A DNA stretch of 64,000 bases from the NCBI GenBank assembly GCA_963924555.1, contig OZ004596.1:124001-188000 (forward strand). Reading direction: 5' to 3'. Every line of letters starts with the position of its first letter. Within the stretch, counting starts at the first letter, position 1. The position numbers and the translations under genes are program-made. Origin of the DNA: Crambe crambe (taxonomy: Eukaryota > Porifera > Demospongiae > Poecilosclerida > Crambeidae). Shown here one piece after another: positions 1-13,800 of the stretch. A model generated the notes under the pieces. It was not told where the DNA came from and made no database searches. It saw only the letters and a list, made by a program, of their open reading frames with translations.

Positions 1-1689
1 CCTGCACTGACGTATATGCCAGCAGGTACTGTACATCCCTCCAAGTCAGTGCAGGGCTGCAACACATAACCATACAATAGTCAGCCTGATAGTGAAGGAC
101 AAGCTATCTCCCTCACTTTGCTTGCAATGCTAGACCAATGGCACCAGTCACTAAAGGACAGGCCACACTAGTACCTATAAAGTCATCTCTGCACAAATCA
201 TGAACTCCAGTTGTTACCTGCAATATAGCACACATGAAATAGCTACTTTGCTAGTTACCTACTCACAGCTTGTGTTCTAAGACCTGCTGTAGTTCTCAGC
301 GGGCGGTTATAATGAAATACTACTACCATCTTAGCTGGACACTCTTCATCATAGAAAGCTCTCTGTCCAGTCTGGTCCACAGAGCCCACAGCTATGGTAA
401 AGATGTTGGAAGCATAGCCATCTGTGCTGCAGCAGTCACCGCTAGAGCGCCCATTCCCTGCAGCCCACACAAAGATGGAGCCCTTTCCACCTCTACCCTG
501 CACAAACAAAGCATCAAACAGTAAACTCTTGTTTCTTCTTACTACCTTCAAAATAGCTTGCTTCAGTGCTGCTGAGGCTAGTGGTCCTGGACCCTCTACA
601 TCGATTCCATTGTCATATGGCCCCCAGCTATTGGAGAAAATGTGGATTTGCTGATTGTGGAGCCCAAAAGCACTGGCTTCGTCTGCATCTGTCTGTGGGG
701 AAGAGGAAAGGAGACGAATGCCGGCAATCTTGCTCTCATAGGCCACACCCACTCCACACATTCCATTACCCTTGGTCATTGCCAGGATACCAGCACAGCT
801 GGTCCCATGGCGTTCTAGACGACCAGTATGAGGATCCAGGAAGGGAAACACATCCTCATCCATGTCAGCTACATCAACGCTCAGCTCTTCATCCTAGTTA
901 GTTGCACTGATTCCCCTGAATCATTTAAAGTGACTACATTTCTAACTTACAAAATTATCCTTCAGGTCCATGTGTGTGTACATGATCCCTATACATGGCG
1001 AGATGAAAATAATATTAACACTCTTGATGACTCACCATCATCAATTACACCCACTACGACACCATTTCCTGTGAAACCTTGCATCCATGCCGGCTCTACA
1101 TTCAAGTCTCTTTGCTTGAACTTCTCTCCTACCTGTCCCACATTATGCTGCATGAAGGAAAGAGAGAGATGAACTAACTAGCAAGCAAGCAAGCAAGCAA
1201 GCCATGCAGTTGGAAACTTACTAAGGCCCATTGAAGATTCCAGTCAGGATCATTAGGAGGAGAGTAACTCCGAACTGAACGCAGCAAGGGAGCTTGTTCA
1301 TACACTGATAAAATCTATTTGACAGAAATGTGTTTCCTTCAATCATCTTTTTATCGAGTTGAGCTTACAGCAGGATTTGTAGAAATCACTGTGGAGAGAT
1401 TTCCGTGCGGAGGAAAAGTGCCCAGTCCTCGAGCATGTGCAGGTGAAGAACAAGCAAGCAGATGAAATCCTTCCAAATTCCCAATCTGCATTGCATGCAG
1501 AAGGACCAGGTTATAAGTCTCACCTTTTGAAGTCTGATGACTTACTTGACGGATATAGTTGCAGCCATACTTGGAAGCAAGAGCCAGTGGTGATATGGAG
1601 GTGCCAGGAGACAACTGCACAGCCACCTTGATGTTCAGCATATTACAACAGCAGCTGTAGGACAACAGCAGAATAAAAACTCTCCACAT
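1..1689 (-). CDS. Proprotein convertase (furin/kexin-type subtilase), 5' part
   Basis: Secretory-pathway serine endoprotease that would cleave precursors after basic residues. The chosen ATG (complement of 1687-1689) gives a signal peptide starting MWRVFILLLSYSCCC. A TATAAAAAG-like box lies about 40 bp upstream. A prodomain follows (YGCNYIRQ, then IGNLEGFHLL after an intron). The next exons give DPDWNLQWAL, then RDLNVEPAW...VVVGVIDDG with the catalytic Asp (about 1030-1150). A small exon near 950-990 and the exon up to about 895 add DVADMDEDVFPF and HGTSCAG with the catalytic His. The oxyanion-hole segment GSIFVWAAGNG follows after a 48-nt intron. The order matches furin/PC7-like enzymes. The catalytic Ser, the P-domain and the 3' end lie beyond the left edge. 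The exon end near 255-320 is uncertain. The family is clear; the paralogue is not. Confidence 0.88.
1181..1202. repeat. (CAAG)n microsatellite
   Basis: Perfect tetranucleotide run of about five units inside a convertase intron. Confidence 0.9.
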
Positions 1690-2055
1690 CTTCCAAGTGT
1701 AACTAAGGTAGCTCTCTTTCTGCACTTTTTATAGCTTCAAAGTAGATGATTGTCCAGGTCCTGCAAGCTGAGTCCAGCCAGAATGTCAAGAAAAATGTCA
1801 CAATTAATTGATAAAAAAGGAACAAAGCAAGGATCTGAATAGTAGATCATTGATCCATGTGCCAATCCACTCATTCATAAGTAAATCAATATTTGGCCAC
1901 CTCCTGTATCTTATTATAATACAAGCTATAGCACTGTGCTTTTCATGTCTCAGAACACTGATCATGACAACTACAGATCAAACTACTTTCCTTCATATAT
2001 TTATCAAGTGAATTATAAAAATGTCTGCAAAGAATCGGTTTTTTTGTTAATTGGT
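1690..2055. other. Intergenic, convertase promoter and FBP upstream gap
   Basis: Sequence between the start of the convertase gene and the stop of the fructose-bisphosphatase gene, both on the minus strand. It is AT-rich and holds the convertase TATA-like box near 1724-1734. I see no gene in it. Confidence 0.5.
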
Positions 2056-3369
2056 TCACTTCTTGCACTTCTCCCTAATACGCAAATAGTCATCAACATT
2101 TTCTTTTGAGCCAATGAAGATGGGTGCTCGCTGATGGATGGAAGTGGGCTGGATATCCAGGACTGGCTTCACTCCATTGTGTGCCTTGCCACCTGCCATC
2201 TCTATGATGTAAGCCATGGGATTACACTCGTACTGCAAACGAAGCTGCACAGCAAAGAAAGTCAAAGACCACTCCCCTCCATGTAGGGTCAACACTCACC
2301 TTTCCAGATGGATTCTTGGTGGAAGCAGGGTACATAAAGATGCCTCCATACTTGAGGGTGCGGTGCATGTCGGCCACCATGGAGCCCACATAACGTGCCC
2401 CCATGGGGGCAGACCCATCTGCAGGATACTTGCACTGGCGAACATACTCTGTGACAGACTCGTCCCAATACTGAGCATAACCTTCATTGATGGAGAAGAT
2501 CTTGCCACGAGATGGAATCCGCATGTCACGATCCGTCAACACAAACTCCCCAATGGACTGAGAAAGTAACGCTCAAAATAAGGTTCATCACTCAATACTG
2601 CTAATTACAGGGTCAAGGGTGAATCCATGAACACCATTTCCAGTGGATAAGACAATCATGGTGGCACTTCCATAGAGAGCATAGCCTCCAGCAACCATCT
2701 GTCTACCAGACTGCAACAGGTCAGCCTCACATGCTGGACCTTCACATACCTACAGTTATAACATAGCAGCCATTCATGTCTTCCTGCACCCAACAAAATG
2801 AACACTTGGCTACCTTTCTCCATATACCAAATATGGAACCAATTGAAACTAAGCAGTCAATATTGGACGAGCCGTCCAAGGGGTCAAAGGACACTACATA
2901 CTTGCCCCTTTCAGCAGCTGGAACCTCAATACAATTTTCATTTTCTTCAGATACCATCACACCCACCTATTAGCAGACTAGGAAGTAAAACAACCAAAGA
3001 AAGCAAACACGATACATACTTCAAAGGAGGACTTCAACATATTAATGAAGAGTTCATTTGCAAGTACATCCAGCTTCTTCTGATCCTCCCCCTGTATATT
3101 AGTCTCTCCCACTGCAGTACCCCTGCAATTAACACATGCTCAATATTTGTTGCTAACTCAATATGTAGACCTTACAGTTTAGCAAAACCAGCCTTGCGTA
3201 CAGAAGTGGAAATAGCTTTGATGGCAGTGAGGAGTGAGTTAAGTAGGAGGGTCAGGCTGCCTGTTGCTCCCTCCACTTTCCGCTGCTCATTGAGCACGAA
3301 CCTGGTAAGAGTCATGGTATCTACATCCACTTCCTCGGCAGGCAACATTGGTGCTGTCTGCAACGCCAT
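2056..3369 (-). CDS. FBP1: Fructose-1,6-bisphosphatase
   Basis: Gluconeogenic cytosolic phosphatase that hydrolyses fructose-1,6-bisphosphate to fructose-6-phosphate, using Mg2+ and inhibited by AMP in animals. At least six exons can be read. The first starts [20 protein letters not shown] at the ATG complementary to 3367-3369. An exon near 3020-3120 gives [20 protein letters not shown]. The signature exon near 2826-2966 holds [20 protein letters not shown], the metal- and phosphate-binding motif. The exon near 2605-2711 gives [15 protein letters not shown]. Then come [20 protein letters not shown] and [19 protein letters not shown], the sugar-phosphate site. The last exon encodes [15 protein letters not shown] and stops at 2056. 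All catalytic blocks are present, so it looks intact. It is head-to-head with UTP15 across 159 bp. Confidence 0.95.
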
Positions 3370-3528
3370 GGTCGATGATGTTCAAGTCGATCAGCCACAG
3401 AGTCAGGTTAGCTAGTAACACTTATGCAAGGGCCACAGGAGACTGTGCAGCCATTCACTCCACTTCCGCATTAGACGGAAATAAAAAAATGTACTTTGAA
3501 CCCAGACCAAGACCACCCACGTGGTGTC
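3370..3528. promoter_or_regulatory. Bidirectional promoter FBP / UTP15
   Basis: Only 159 bp separate the two divergent start codons, so the promoters and both 5' UTRs must share this stretch. A palindromic E-box CACGTG lies at 3518-3523, just upstream of the UTP15 ATG. Confidence 0.6.
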
Positions 3529-5825
3529 ATGGCAGCTGAGGTTGTGGACCATCACGCCTTCAAGAAGCTATCTTTAAAAAGATTTCCAAAACTTGAACAA
3601 GGAGAAAGTGGTGAGACTAGTTTTTGGAAGAAGTATCAGGTATGGGATTATGGTGTGACCGATAGTATAATCATTATCCACACTGATTAGTTCCCCATTA
3701 CTGTGAAAGACCATGCTGCCACCACCAGCATCTGCTTTTGCTTATCTTCTCCCCACGACTATGCAATAACTGGTGGTTCAAGAGTAAGAGATTACAAGAA
3801 ATGCAACCTTTGGTGATTGGTTGCGATGTGTCTGTCACAGGTGCAAGTGTACAGCAGCATCACCAATCAAGTGAAGAAGACCATTTCCCGTTTCCAGCAG
3901 ACCGCTTACAGTGGGTGCTTTCGTTTTGATGGCAAACTAGTAGCTGCCGGATCTGAAGAGGGTGTGGTTAAGGTGTTTGAAGGAAGCAGTCGGGCCATCC
4001 TCAGACAGTTCAAGGGACATACTAAGTGAGTATTTATAATTAAAGTGTATAGCGAGTAAGGGTGGCCCTTTAGTCGCCTCCCTGGTTTACTTGGTACCAG
4101 ATGGTCTAGAGGAGGGCCTACAATGACATTCCCACCAAGAAGTGGATGAGATGGGTGCACTCCTCTGATCCTACTTCTACATCTGGGGACACTGCACTGA
4201 TCCTTACTTAGTACTATCTTCAGTGACAATGTCTTCTTGAAAGTGACTTCATGTTAATACATACCATACATACATTTGTATCAAACTTTTTGTGGAACAA
4301 TTCAATTATTTTCCACTGCAGACCATCCAAGACGGTGTGTTTCTCTACAGATGGCCTGAGATTATTATCGGGGTCTGATGACACTACTGTCAAGTATTGG
4401 GATCTATCCACTCAGGACTGTCTGCTAACTCTACATGGCCACCAGGTGAATAGCAACACGAGTTGCAACTGAGTTTGAATATGCTCTGTGCTGTTTGCTT
4501 TAGGACTACCTACGACAAGTGATTCCAACTCCTAATAGCTCCGACTTGATTGTGACAGCATCTTACGATCACACAGTTCGGCTGTGGGACTTGCGTACTG
4601 ATGGTCCTGCTGTATTAGAGTTGGACCACGGTGCTCCAGTGGAGGATCTTGTACTGTTCCCATCTGGAGGGACCTGTGTATCTAGTGGTGGTCACTGGGT
4701 GTGTGTTTGGGACTTACTGGCTGGAGGAAGACGTCTTCTCTCTTTCTCCAACCACCAAAAGACCATCACTTCCCTCTGTTTTGATGGTAGCTATGAACGT
4801 CTGCTCTCTGCCAGTCTAGACAAGTGAGTGTTTGATCCTGCTTGTCTTGTGTAATCTTGTCGTAACTTTAGGCAAGTGAAGGTGTACAGTATTCAGGACT
4901 ACAGAGTAATTCACAGCATGAGCTATCCAGCACCTGTTCTCAGCATGGCCATGTCGGTTGGTTAGAGCCAGAGCCTTACCCTTCAAGTAGCTACCACTTG
5001 CTCTACGTATTCATTCTAGCCCACTAACAGTCACTTAGTGGTAGGCATGACCACAAAGCTTCTCTCCATCAAGTATCGCCCTCCAAAACAAGAACCAGCT
5101 GCACCTTCACTCACTACCCTTCCACCACGTGGGGGCTCCTACAGATATTTTGTTCGTGGAAAAACTTACAAACCCACTCAAGTAAAGCATAGTTCCCTTT
5201 TCCTTGGACTAAGAATGAGTTGGTGTCCTACAGGACGAGTATGTTGTGTCAGTACCCAAGTTGGGGCAACTAAAGCCATACGAGAAGTTTTTGAAAAAAT
5301 TCAAGTACAGAAAGGCTCTTGCTGCAGGCCTTGAAGTGAGCTGAGCATTTTGCCCCATGTATTGTATTGTGGTGTGCTCTATATAGCATCAGGGTGCAGG
5401 GAAGCAACTGATGGTGTACAGTCTTCTGCAAGAACTGGCTCGACGAGATGGTCTCACCATTGCTCTCTCTGGGCTCAATGAAGAGGAGCTCCATCCTCTC
5501 CTAGTTTACCTGTCTCGTAACTTGACTCAACCCCACTTCACTCCTCTGCTTTTGGACGTTTGCAATATCATCATAGGTATGTATAGGGGTCTGTTCTGAT
5601 GCTGGTTCTTTTACTGGTACATGTAGATATCTATGGTTACTGGTACATGTAGATATCTATGGTTGTGTGCTGTCCCAGTCCAAGACGACAATGGCTCTAT
5701 TTCGTGTTCTGAAGGTCAAAGTGGACCGGGAAGTTCAGTTCCAGAAACATGCATTTCAGTTGCTAGGTTCCATCAATACTCTCCTCACTGCATCCATTCC
5801 ACCAACAAATCTCAAATCAAAATAA
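3529..5825 (+). CDS. UTP15: UTP15, U3 snoRNP WD-repeat protein
   Basis: Nucleolar component of the t-UTP/SSU processome, needed for pre-18S rRNA processing and rDNA transcription. The start is the ATG at 3529 (MAAEVVDHHAFKK); the frame upstream is open but lacks an ATG. Exons give FPITVKDHAATTSICF, then WD repeats: AAGSEEGVVKVFE, LLSGSDDTTVKYWDLS, IVTASYDHTVRLWDLR, VSSGGHWVCVWDLL and NHQKTITSLCFDGSYERLL. A linker follows (GGSYRYFVRGKTYKP, then a Lys-rich segment). The UTP15 C-terminal domain comes last: LARRDGLTIALSGLNEEELH, YLSRNLTQPHFTPLLLD, IDIYGCVLSQSKTTM, ending PPTNLKSK at 5825. It is the expected full length and aligns with the human protein throughout. A 26-bp duplication overlaps the 3' splice site of a late intron (5611-5662). 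Confidence 0.95.
5611..5662 (+). repeat. 26-bp tandem duplication covering a 3' splice site
   Basis: Two identical 26-bp units (5611-5636 and 5637-5662) each contain the acceptor TACATGTAG followed by ATATCTATGG. Only use of the second acceptor keeps the UTP15 frame (IDIYGCVLSQ). Confidence 0.85.
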
Positions 5826-5850
5826 ATCAACTCCAATTTTGTACATGAGT

Positions 5851-7729
<1,879 letters not shown>

Positions 7730-10580
7730 ATGTCCACTTTTTCTACACTGGCGTTGAAAGAGAAATTATCCCGTCTCTCTTTATCACAGGATAGCATAGA
7801 GACATTATCTCTTTGGGTCATTCATCATAAAAATCATGCAAAGAGTACCACTGAAATATGGCTGGAAGAGATGAGGAAAGGTATGAATTTGATATTATTT
7901 TATGTGCACCCCCTAAATTGTATTCATAACTGCAGCCAGTGCAGATAGGAGACTGATTCTATTTTATTTGGCAAATGACATTCTTCAAAATGGACGACGC
8001 AGGGGAGCTGATGTGTTTCAGGAACTCTTTCAAGATCCGTTGAGAGAAGCAGTGACATTGATTGGGTACTTGTAGCTGTGTACTTTTGGGTACTACAGGT
8101 GGGGTGCTTTACACCTTATATGGGAAGCAGGAGTGGGTGGATTAGCGAGGTATACTGGGCTGGACATATCAACCGTGCAGATAGAAAGGATCAGTATTAG
8201 AATGCTTTGTGTTTCTGATCATTCAGTGGCCAGAAGATTCAGACCAGTGTTGAACGAATGTTCCGCATATGGAAAGAGAGACGTCTTTATAACAACAAGT
8301 TTCTGAAGGAGTTACAAATGCTGATTGAGCCTGTCAGGAAAGCACAAGTCAACGAACCTCTTCCGGACTTTAAGGTGACTCCCGTTACAGTATTATTATT
8401 ATTATTATGGAATAACACAGTGGCATACCAATGCAGTTATCACTTCTACAAGATGCTCTCTCCGAGTTTGGCAAGTTTGAAGCTGAGCTGAAGGTCAAGT
8501 CATCTCATTTGGCAAACCTGCGAGTGGATATCTCTAATCCCACTGCCAGTTTATCCATGTTGAAAGGTGATACCCTCTCTCCTTCCCCCCTTCATCTCAT
8601 TCGATATCTTCCTCTCACAGACAAATCAGCTGGAGGGCGCGTTTCCTCAGAGTTCAATGAAGCATCTCAAAAGTTGCAGGACTATTGTGAGTGTCTGGGA
8701 ATCGAGGTAAATGAACGGATCAATATTCTGGATATGCTGAAGGAATGCAAGGTCTTTACTGCTTATCGCCTGACTGAGCTACAGAAAACAGCTGCTGTGA
8801 GTTTCTATGGGTATTGCATGCATGCATGCATGCTTGGAGGTGTACGTGTCTTGACATGCATGTACTGTGGACCCTTTAGGATTATAAGAATCTGAATCTT
8901 TCCATAAAAGACTTGAAGAAGAAATTGGATCAGAGAGTCAAGGACTTGGAGCGGGCTCACTCCACTGCGACCTCTGACCCCAGTGCCAAGGAAGATATCA
9001 CAGATGTTGGTGACATGGAGATAGAGTCTGATGGAGAGTCACAAGACCCCCAGCAACAGGACCATGTAACTCCCACTACCACCACCATCACCACCACCAC
9101 CAATCACTCCTCCCCCTCCCTGAAAGGTGCCCCTGGAATGATGTTTGGTCCTCCCTCGGCAGCTTATCCAACTCAACAACAGCAACAACAACAAAAACAA
9201 AAGTCGGGTGTTGGTCCCATGGCTATCCAGCCATCACCACGGACCCCCAACATGTATCGTGCTCAGCAGCCCATCAATCAGCAGTTTCCTCGGCTACGAG
9301 CCCCTGCTAGTGGTCCAAATGAGGGACAGAGGAGACCTCTCTCTGCACCTGCACACAATCAAAGACCATTTTCACCTCGCCAGCGAATAGCACTTCAACC
9401 ACGCGGCTACAATGGTCCACACTCAAGGCTCCGACCACCACACATGGGACCACCCTCGGGACCACGCTCTCCTTTTAGAGGTCCTAGTGAATCATCAAAC
9501 ACTAAACCTCATACAATTTCTGGGGCTCCTGTGATGTACAACAGTAGAGGACCCAATCCGAGTGCTCCAGCTGATGGTGACAAGAATGACGGTCCAGGAG
9601 ATGGCAGGCTAAGTCTGGATCAACGACTGAAAGACTTGATAGTCAACAAGAAATTTGAAAATTCGATACTAAATGAGCACATTGATGTGAATGCTGAAGA
9701 GAAACCATACAGTCCATCTGCCAGTGATAGTTTGATAACCAACAACGTGGCTGCTGAGGAAATGGAAGAAGACAAAGAGTCTTTGCCTACACCAACGTCA
9801 GATAGTCCCACAGAGGAAGAAGAGACTAGCCCTCGTCCGAATATGGACAACCCCATATTGCAAGCACTGTATAAATCACAGGCATCTCCAGAAGACAAAC
9901 AGCCCTCTTCTCACGACGTCTCTAAATCGTTAGTCCCAGCATACAATCAAATCCAGGACAATGCTGACCCTGAAGAACTGTCCACCAAAGACCTGAAAAA
10001 CATTCTCAAGCAGGTCGAATCTGTTGAAGGAGGAAATGAAGCTCCAGCTATGGACAACAATGTTGTCCCTAGTGATACTGTTGGTAATAAGCCCGTGGGC
10101 GGGGCTGCAGAGATAAAGATAACTCCCACCTTGACAAACCTCCTCGATGAGATATTCCCACAGTTGTCAAAAACTTTGATTGACCGAAAGAGGAAGCAAG
10201 GAGGAGATGATAATGCCACTAAGGTGCCTCGTTTGGCTACTGATGTGTCTTCTCGCCCCCCTCCCCGACCTCAATTCATGCCCCGCCCCTATGGATCTAG
10301 ACCCTTGCACCCTCATTCTCTTCATGGAAGCAGGTTTCCTCCACCAAGGCCACAGTTTTCTCCAGTGCGTCCCCCACATAATCGGAGTGGGGAAAATCCA
10401 CGTCCCTTTGCTCATGATGGACCAAGACCTCTCGATAAACAGATGATGGAAAATAGGTTTGGTCCTAGAGGTAGTCAGAATTTTCCTATGCATCCTAGAA
10501 TGAGGGCTTTCCATGGGACCAGATTGTACAGACCACCTCCACCTCCTGGTTACAGACCCATGCGACCAAGATATGTCTAG
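7730..10580 (+). CDS. RPRD2-like RNA polymerase II CTD-interacting protein
   Basis: Nuclear protein predicted to bind the phosphorylated RNA polymerase II CTD through an N-terminal CID domain and to act with CTD phosphatases. The CID is split over three exons: ETLSLWVIHHKNHAKSTTE (from 7730), RLILFYLANDILQNGRRRGA (7936-8066), and TSVERMFRIWKERRLYNNKF (about 8225-8373). Coiled-coil exons follow (LSEFGKFEAELKVKSSHLAN, later LKKKLDQRVKDLERAH). A 1.7-kb last exon (8879-10580) encodes a low-complexity Pro/Gln/Ser/Arg-rich tail with poly-Q and many PPRP/RPP motifs, ending RPMRPRYV. The long Pro-rich tail favours RPRD2 over RPRD1A/B. The family is sure; orthology is inferred. Confidence 0.85.
8815..8834. 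repeat. (GCAT)n microsatellite
   Basis: Short GCAT tetranucleotide run in an intron of the RPRD2-like gene. Confidence 0.8.
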
Positions 10581-10855
10581 TTTATAGTGGATCATGTATT
10601 CACACACGACTGTTATGATAATTTCGCGCTTTAAATTTTATACGAATCGTCACGTGAGAATTTTGACGTCACATGTCCATTGGACATGATTATGCTTTGC
10701 TTGTCTGGCATTTTGGATATAAAACCGTTTGATAAGCAGTGTTGTTGGTGGCTACACTTCGCAAAGATCATGACTGTTACCGGGCACAGCAGTTTATTCG
10801 ATCTACGGTGATACTTGAGCTTTTACAACAGATTTCTCTTTTACAACAGATTTCT
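10581..10855 (+). promoter_or_regulatory. Upstream region of CSPG4-like gene
   Basis: The gap between RPRD2-like and CSPG4-like genes contains a palindromic E-box TCACGTGA (10650-10657) and a perfect CRE-type palindrome TGACGTCA (10664-10671), 6 bp apart. A TATAAAA-like motif lies near 10718. The frame upstream of the chosen ATG is open, so a longer N-terminus cannot be excluded. Confidence 0.5.
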
Positions 10856-13800
10856 ATGGCCAGAAAAGGTATCATTTCGCTCTTGGCAGTTTTAGCCAGC
10901 GTGCTGAGCGCTTCAGGCTTACCACCTCAACACAATAGGACTGGTGAGTGTTTAGCAGTGCATGTGACACAACCTACGCTGATGGACATTGCATTTAGTG
11001 GTATTGTACAACATAATAGCCAGCATGTAGCTGAGCTGGACATGAATGGTAGTACTATGAGAGTAGTCCATCAGGTGTATAGTTTAATAGAAATGTTTTT
11101 TTGGCTTTTGAATTGTATACAAGAATGTGGTGTAACTAGCAGTGCACCTTTCTGGGAGACTTTAATTGGGGGAGGTGGAGATTAGAGTTATCACCATTTG
11201 TTTATGTACACACTTGATAATGTGTACATAATCCTCAAGTGATCATGTCAGATTGTAGTGTGGAGATTTGTTAATGAGCATTCTTCCTGGACTCCAGTAG
11301 AGTGGCATGTTATAAGAGTTCTGTTTGCCCACATTTCAGATTAATATACCCTTGCTACAAGGATTCACTTCCATGGTTTTATTAACTATTAATGTCAATG
11401 CTATTTATTAGATGTACTAAAGTATACAGACGTGTTTTTCATTGGATTTAATATAGTCCAGTGAGAGAGTAAGGTGCCAGTGGTGCACCACCCTTTGCTC
11501 TGCAAGAGTCAGTGTAGCAGAATGGTTGGTATTCAGTATTTACTTAGCCTAAATGGCATAATTATAAGTCCTCACTGGAAATAGCGTCCAATTGTCACAA
11601 TAATTATATGGGTCATTGGATTCCAAAGCCAAAGTGCAATTTCAGTCATGAGGAGTTCTCTAATGGATTACTGGAGCATTAGTATTCAGATCTTTCATGT
11701 CCTTAACAAGCGGAGGGAAAGTTAGATGCCTTTTAGGTTTCACAGGACAGTTTTCTGTGGAATTTGAGTATCATAGTCTGCCACTGTTTTGATCCAGTTG
11801 GGATATCTAATTGCTTGAGCTGTGGTTATGTGATTAGCTGGAGCCAAAGAACCTGACGCTCTTCTAATTGGTCTAGTGATGCCCATTGAGTCAGTGAACT
11901 GTAACAAAGTTGGCACAAGGAACTCACAAGTTGAGGAGGGATGAGGCTGGGGATGGGAGTTCAAAGCTTTCGAGTATGACTTGGTGGTGGAAAATGTGGT
12001 TCGAACTTTGACAGTTGCAAGTGTTGTTGTTGGTAATGTGTTTTTTCCATTAGTGTTGATAATGGCAACATTGTGTGAGTGATTAGTGGGAGGAATGGAA
12101 TGGTTATGTCAGGTAGCAGTTATTCTGTGATCTGACTGCCTCATTTATTTATGATTGGATGTTGTCCAAGAAAATACGTTATCATGACATTCCATGTAAT
12201 TTCCATGGCCACTCGTCTATCTTACAGTTTTGGCAGATTGCCGTGGGTGTGGCATGTTACGTATTAAATTTTTGTGAATGGTGGGCAGACAGGTCAACAA
12301 ATGAATCAATTCTCTATAACATGACCTTTGACCTCTGTATAGGAAGAATAATTTTTTATTTTTTTTTATTATATCGTATTGTGTAGTGTCATTCCATGGT
12401 GGCTACCATCAGGAAACTCTCCTCCAGAACCAGCAGCAAGTTCCACATGTGTCATTGGGTTTCAGGACCCTCCAGGACTCTGGGGTTCTGCTCATACTGA
12501 GACAGTCCAATAGTACAAACTCCTACATTGCTGTGGTTCTCAACCCCAGAAATCAGCTCGAGGTCTTGCTGAATCAGAATGGAGATATACGAGCTTTGGG
12601 ATCAATAACATTGACCAAGAATGAGTCAGACTGGCAAAGTCTCCAACTTCATATTGTCAACCAGACACTCACCACAAAGTTGAATCACGTGAACTTTCTG
12701 ATGCACACTTTCTCAGCTCCTCTAGAAATAGAGCGTGTATTATTCGGTGGCCCCGAGAGCTTCTTCCACCCAATCTACATGAACTTTCCCATACCTCGTT
12801 ACTATATTGGTTGTTTCAACAACATGACCCTAAATGGCAAGGAGGTAGTGCCTGACTACTCCAGTCCGGGAATCGGTCCAAACTGTTGCATTGCTCCACG
12901 CTACCCTGTGTGGTGTCTCAATTCATCTCTTAGCAGTCTCACTTTCAATCTCCCTCAACAATCTTCTTCTTCAGTGAGAGTGTCCTTTCGACTGCAGTCT
13001 GGCACTGATGAAGGTGGCCTTGTAATGCTAGCCCACTCTTCACTCCCATGGGCACTCCAGCTCCACCGAGGTCAACTGCAGTTGCTGGCTAATGTGTCTG
13101 AAGTAGTGAAGACTGTTGAATGTCCTGGTCGATTCCTTGCACTGGGCGAGTGGAACCAGGTGGATATCATTCTCAGCACAGACACTTTATCATGCATTGT
13201 TGATGGTGTTGCAGCATCTGTTGCTGTCACAACTCGATTAGTTGGCCCTGTGACACTTCAGCTGGGAGGAAATGCCTCATCTTCTGGTCTTGTGGGTTCT
13301 CTCAGACGCATTAGTGGTGAGAGCTTTGTGGGTTGCTTCCAGAGACCACGACTGGGGATGGGTGGACTTGATCTTGACCTTGACCCCAGTTTGCTGGTAA
13401 ACACAGAAAGTAGAAGAAGGGCAATTCAGCCTGCTCCTATCCAGTGGAGCAATATCATCTATAATTTTACGGATTTGGTGGTGAGTGAAGGCATGGAAGA
13501 AATACTTTCCCCTAGCACCATCTCTCTCCAGCTCCCACATGACCAGTTTAGTGACAACATATCTTCACAATACCAGCTGGAAATTATAAACGCCATTCAC
13601 TTTCAAGTATTGAACGGGCCTTACAATGGACAATTATTGATTGGCCGGCCTCCAATCAGAGTTCAGAGTTTTGACTACTACAACATTCTGAGTGAAGACC
13701 CAAACTTCCAAGTTCGTTACTCTCATAATGAACAGGGTAACACCACAGAGGTGATTGTTTTTAAAGCTTGGGCAGGCTGTGGCGATACTGTTTTAGCAGA

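Noticed and set aside
11740-11964. 74-codon minus-strand frame in the CSPG4-like first intron
   Set aside because: No recognisable similarity and no supporting start, splice or poly-A context. A decayed transposon piece is possible but unsupported.
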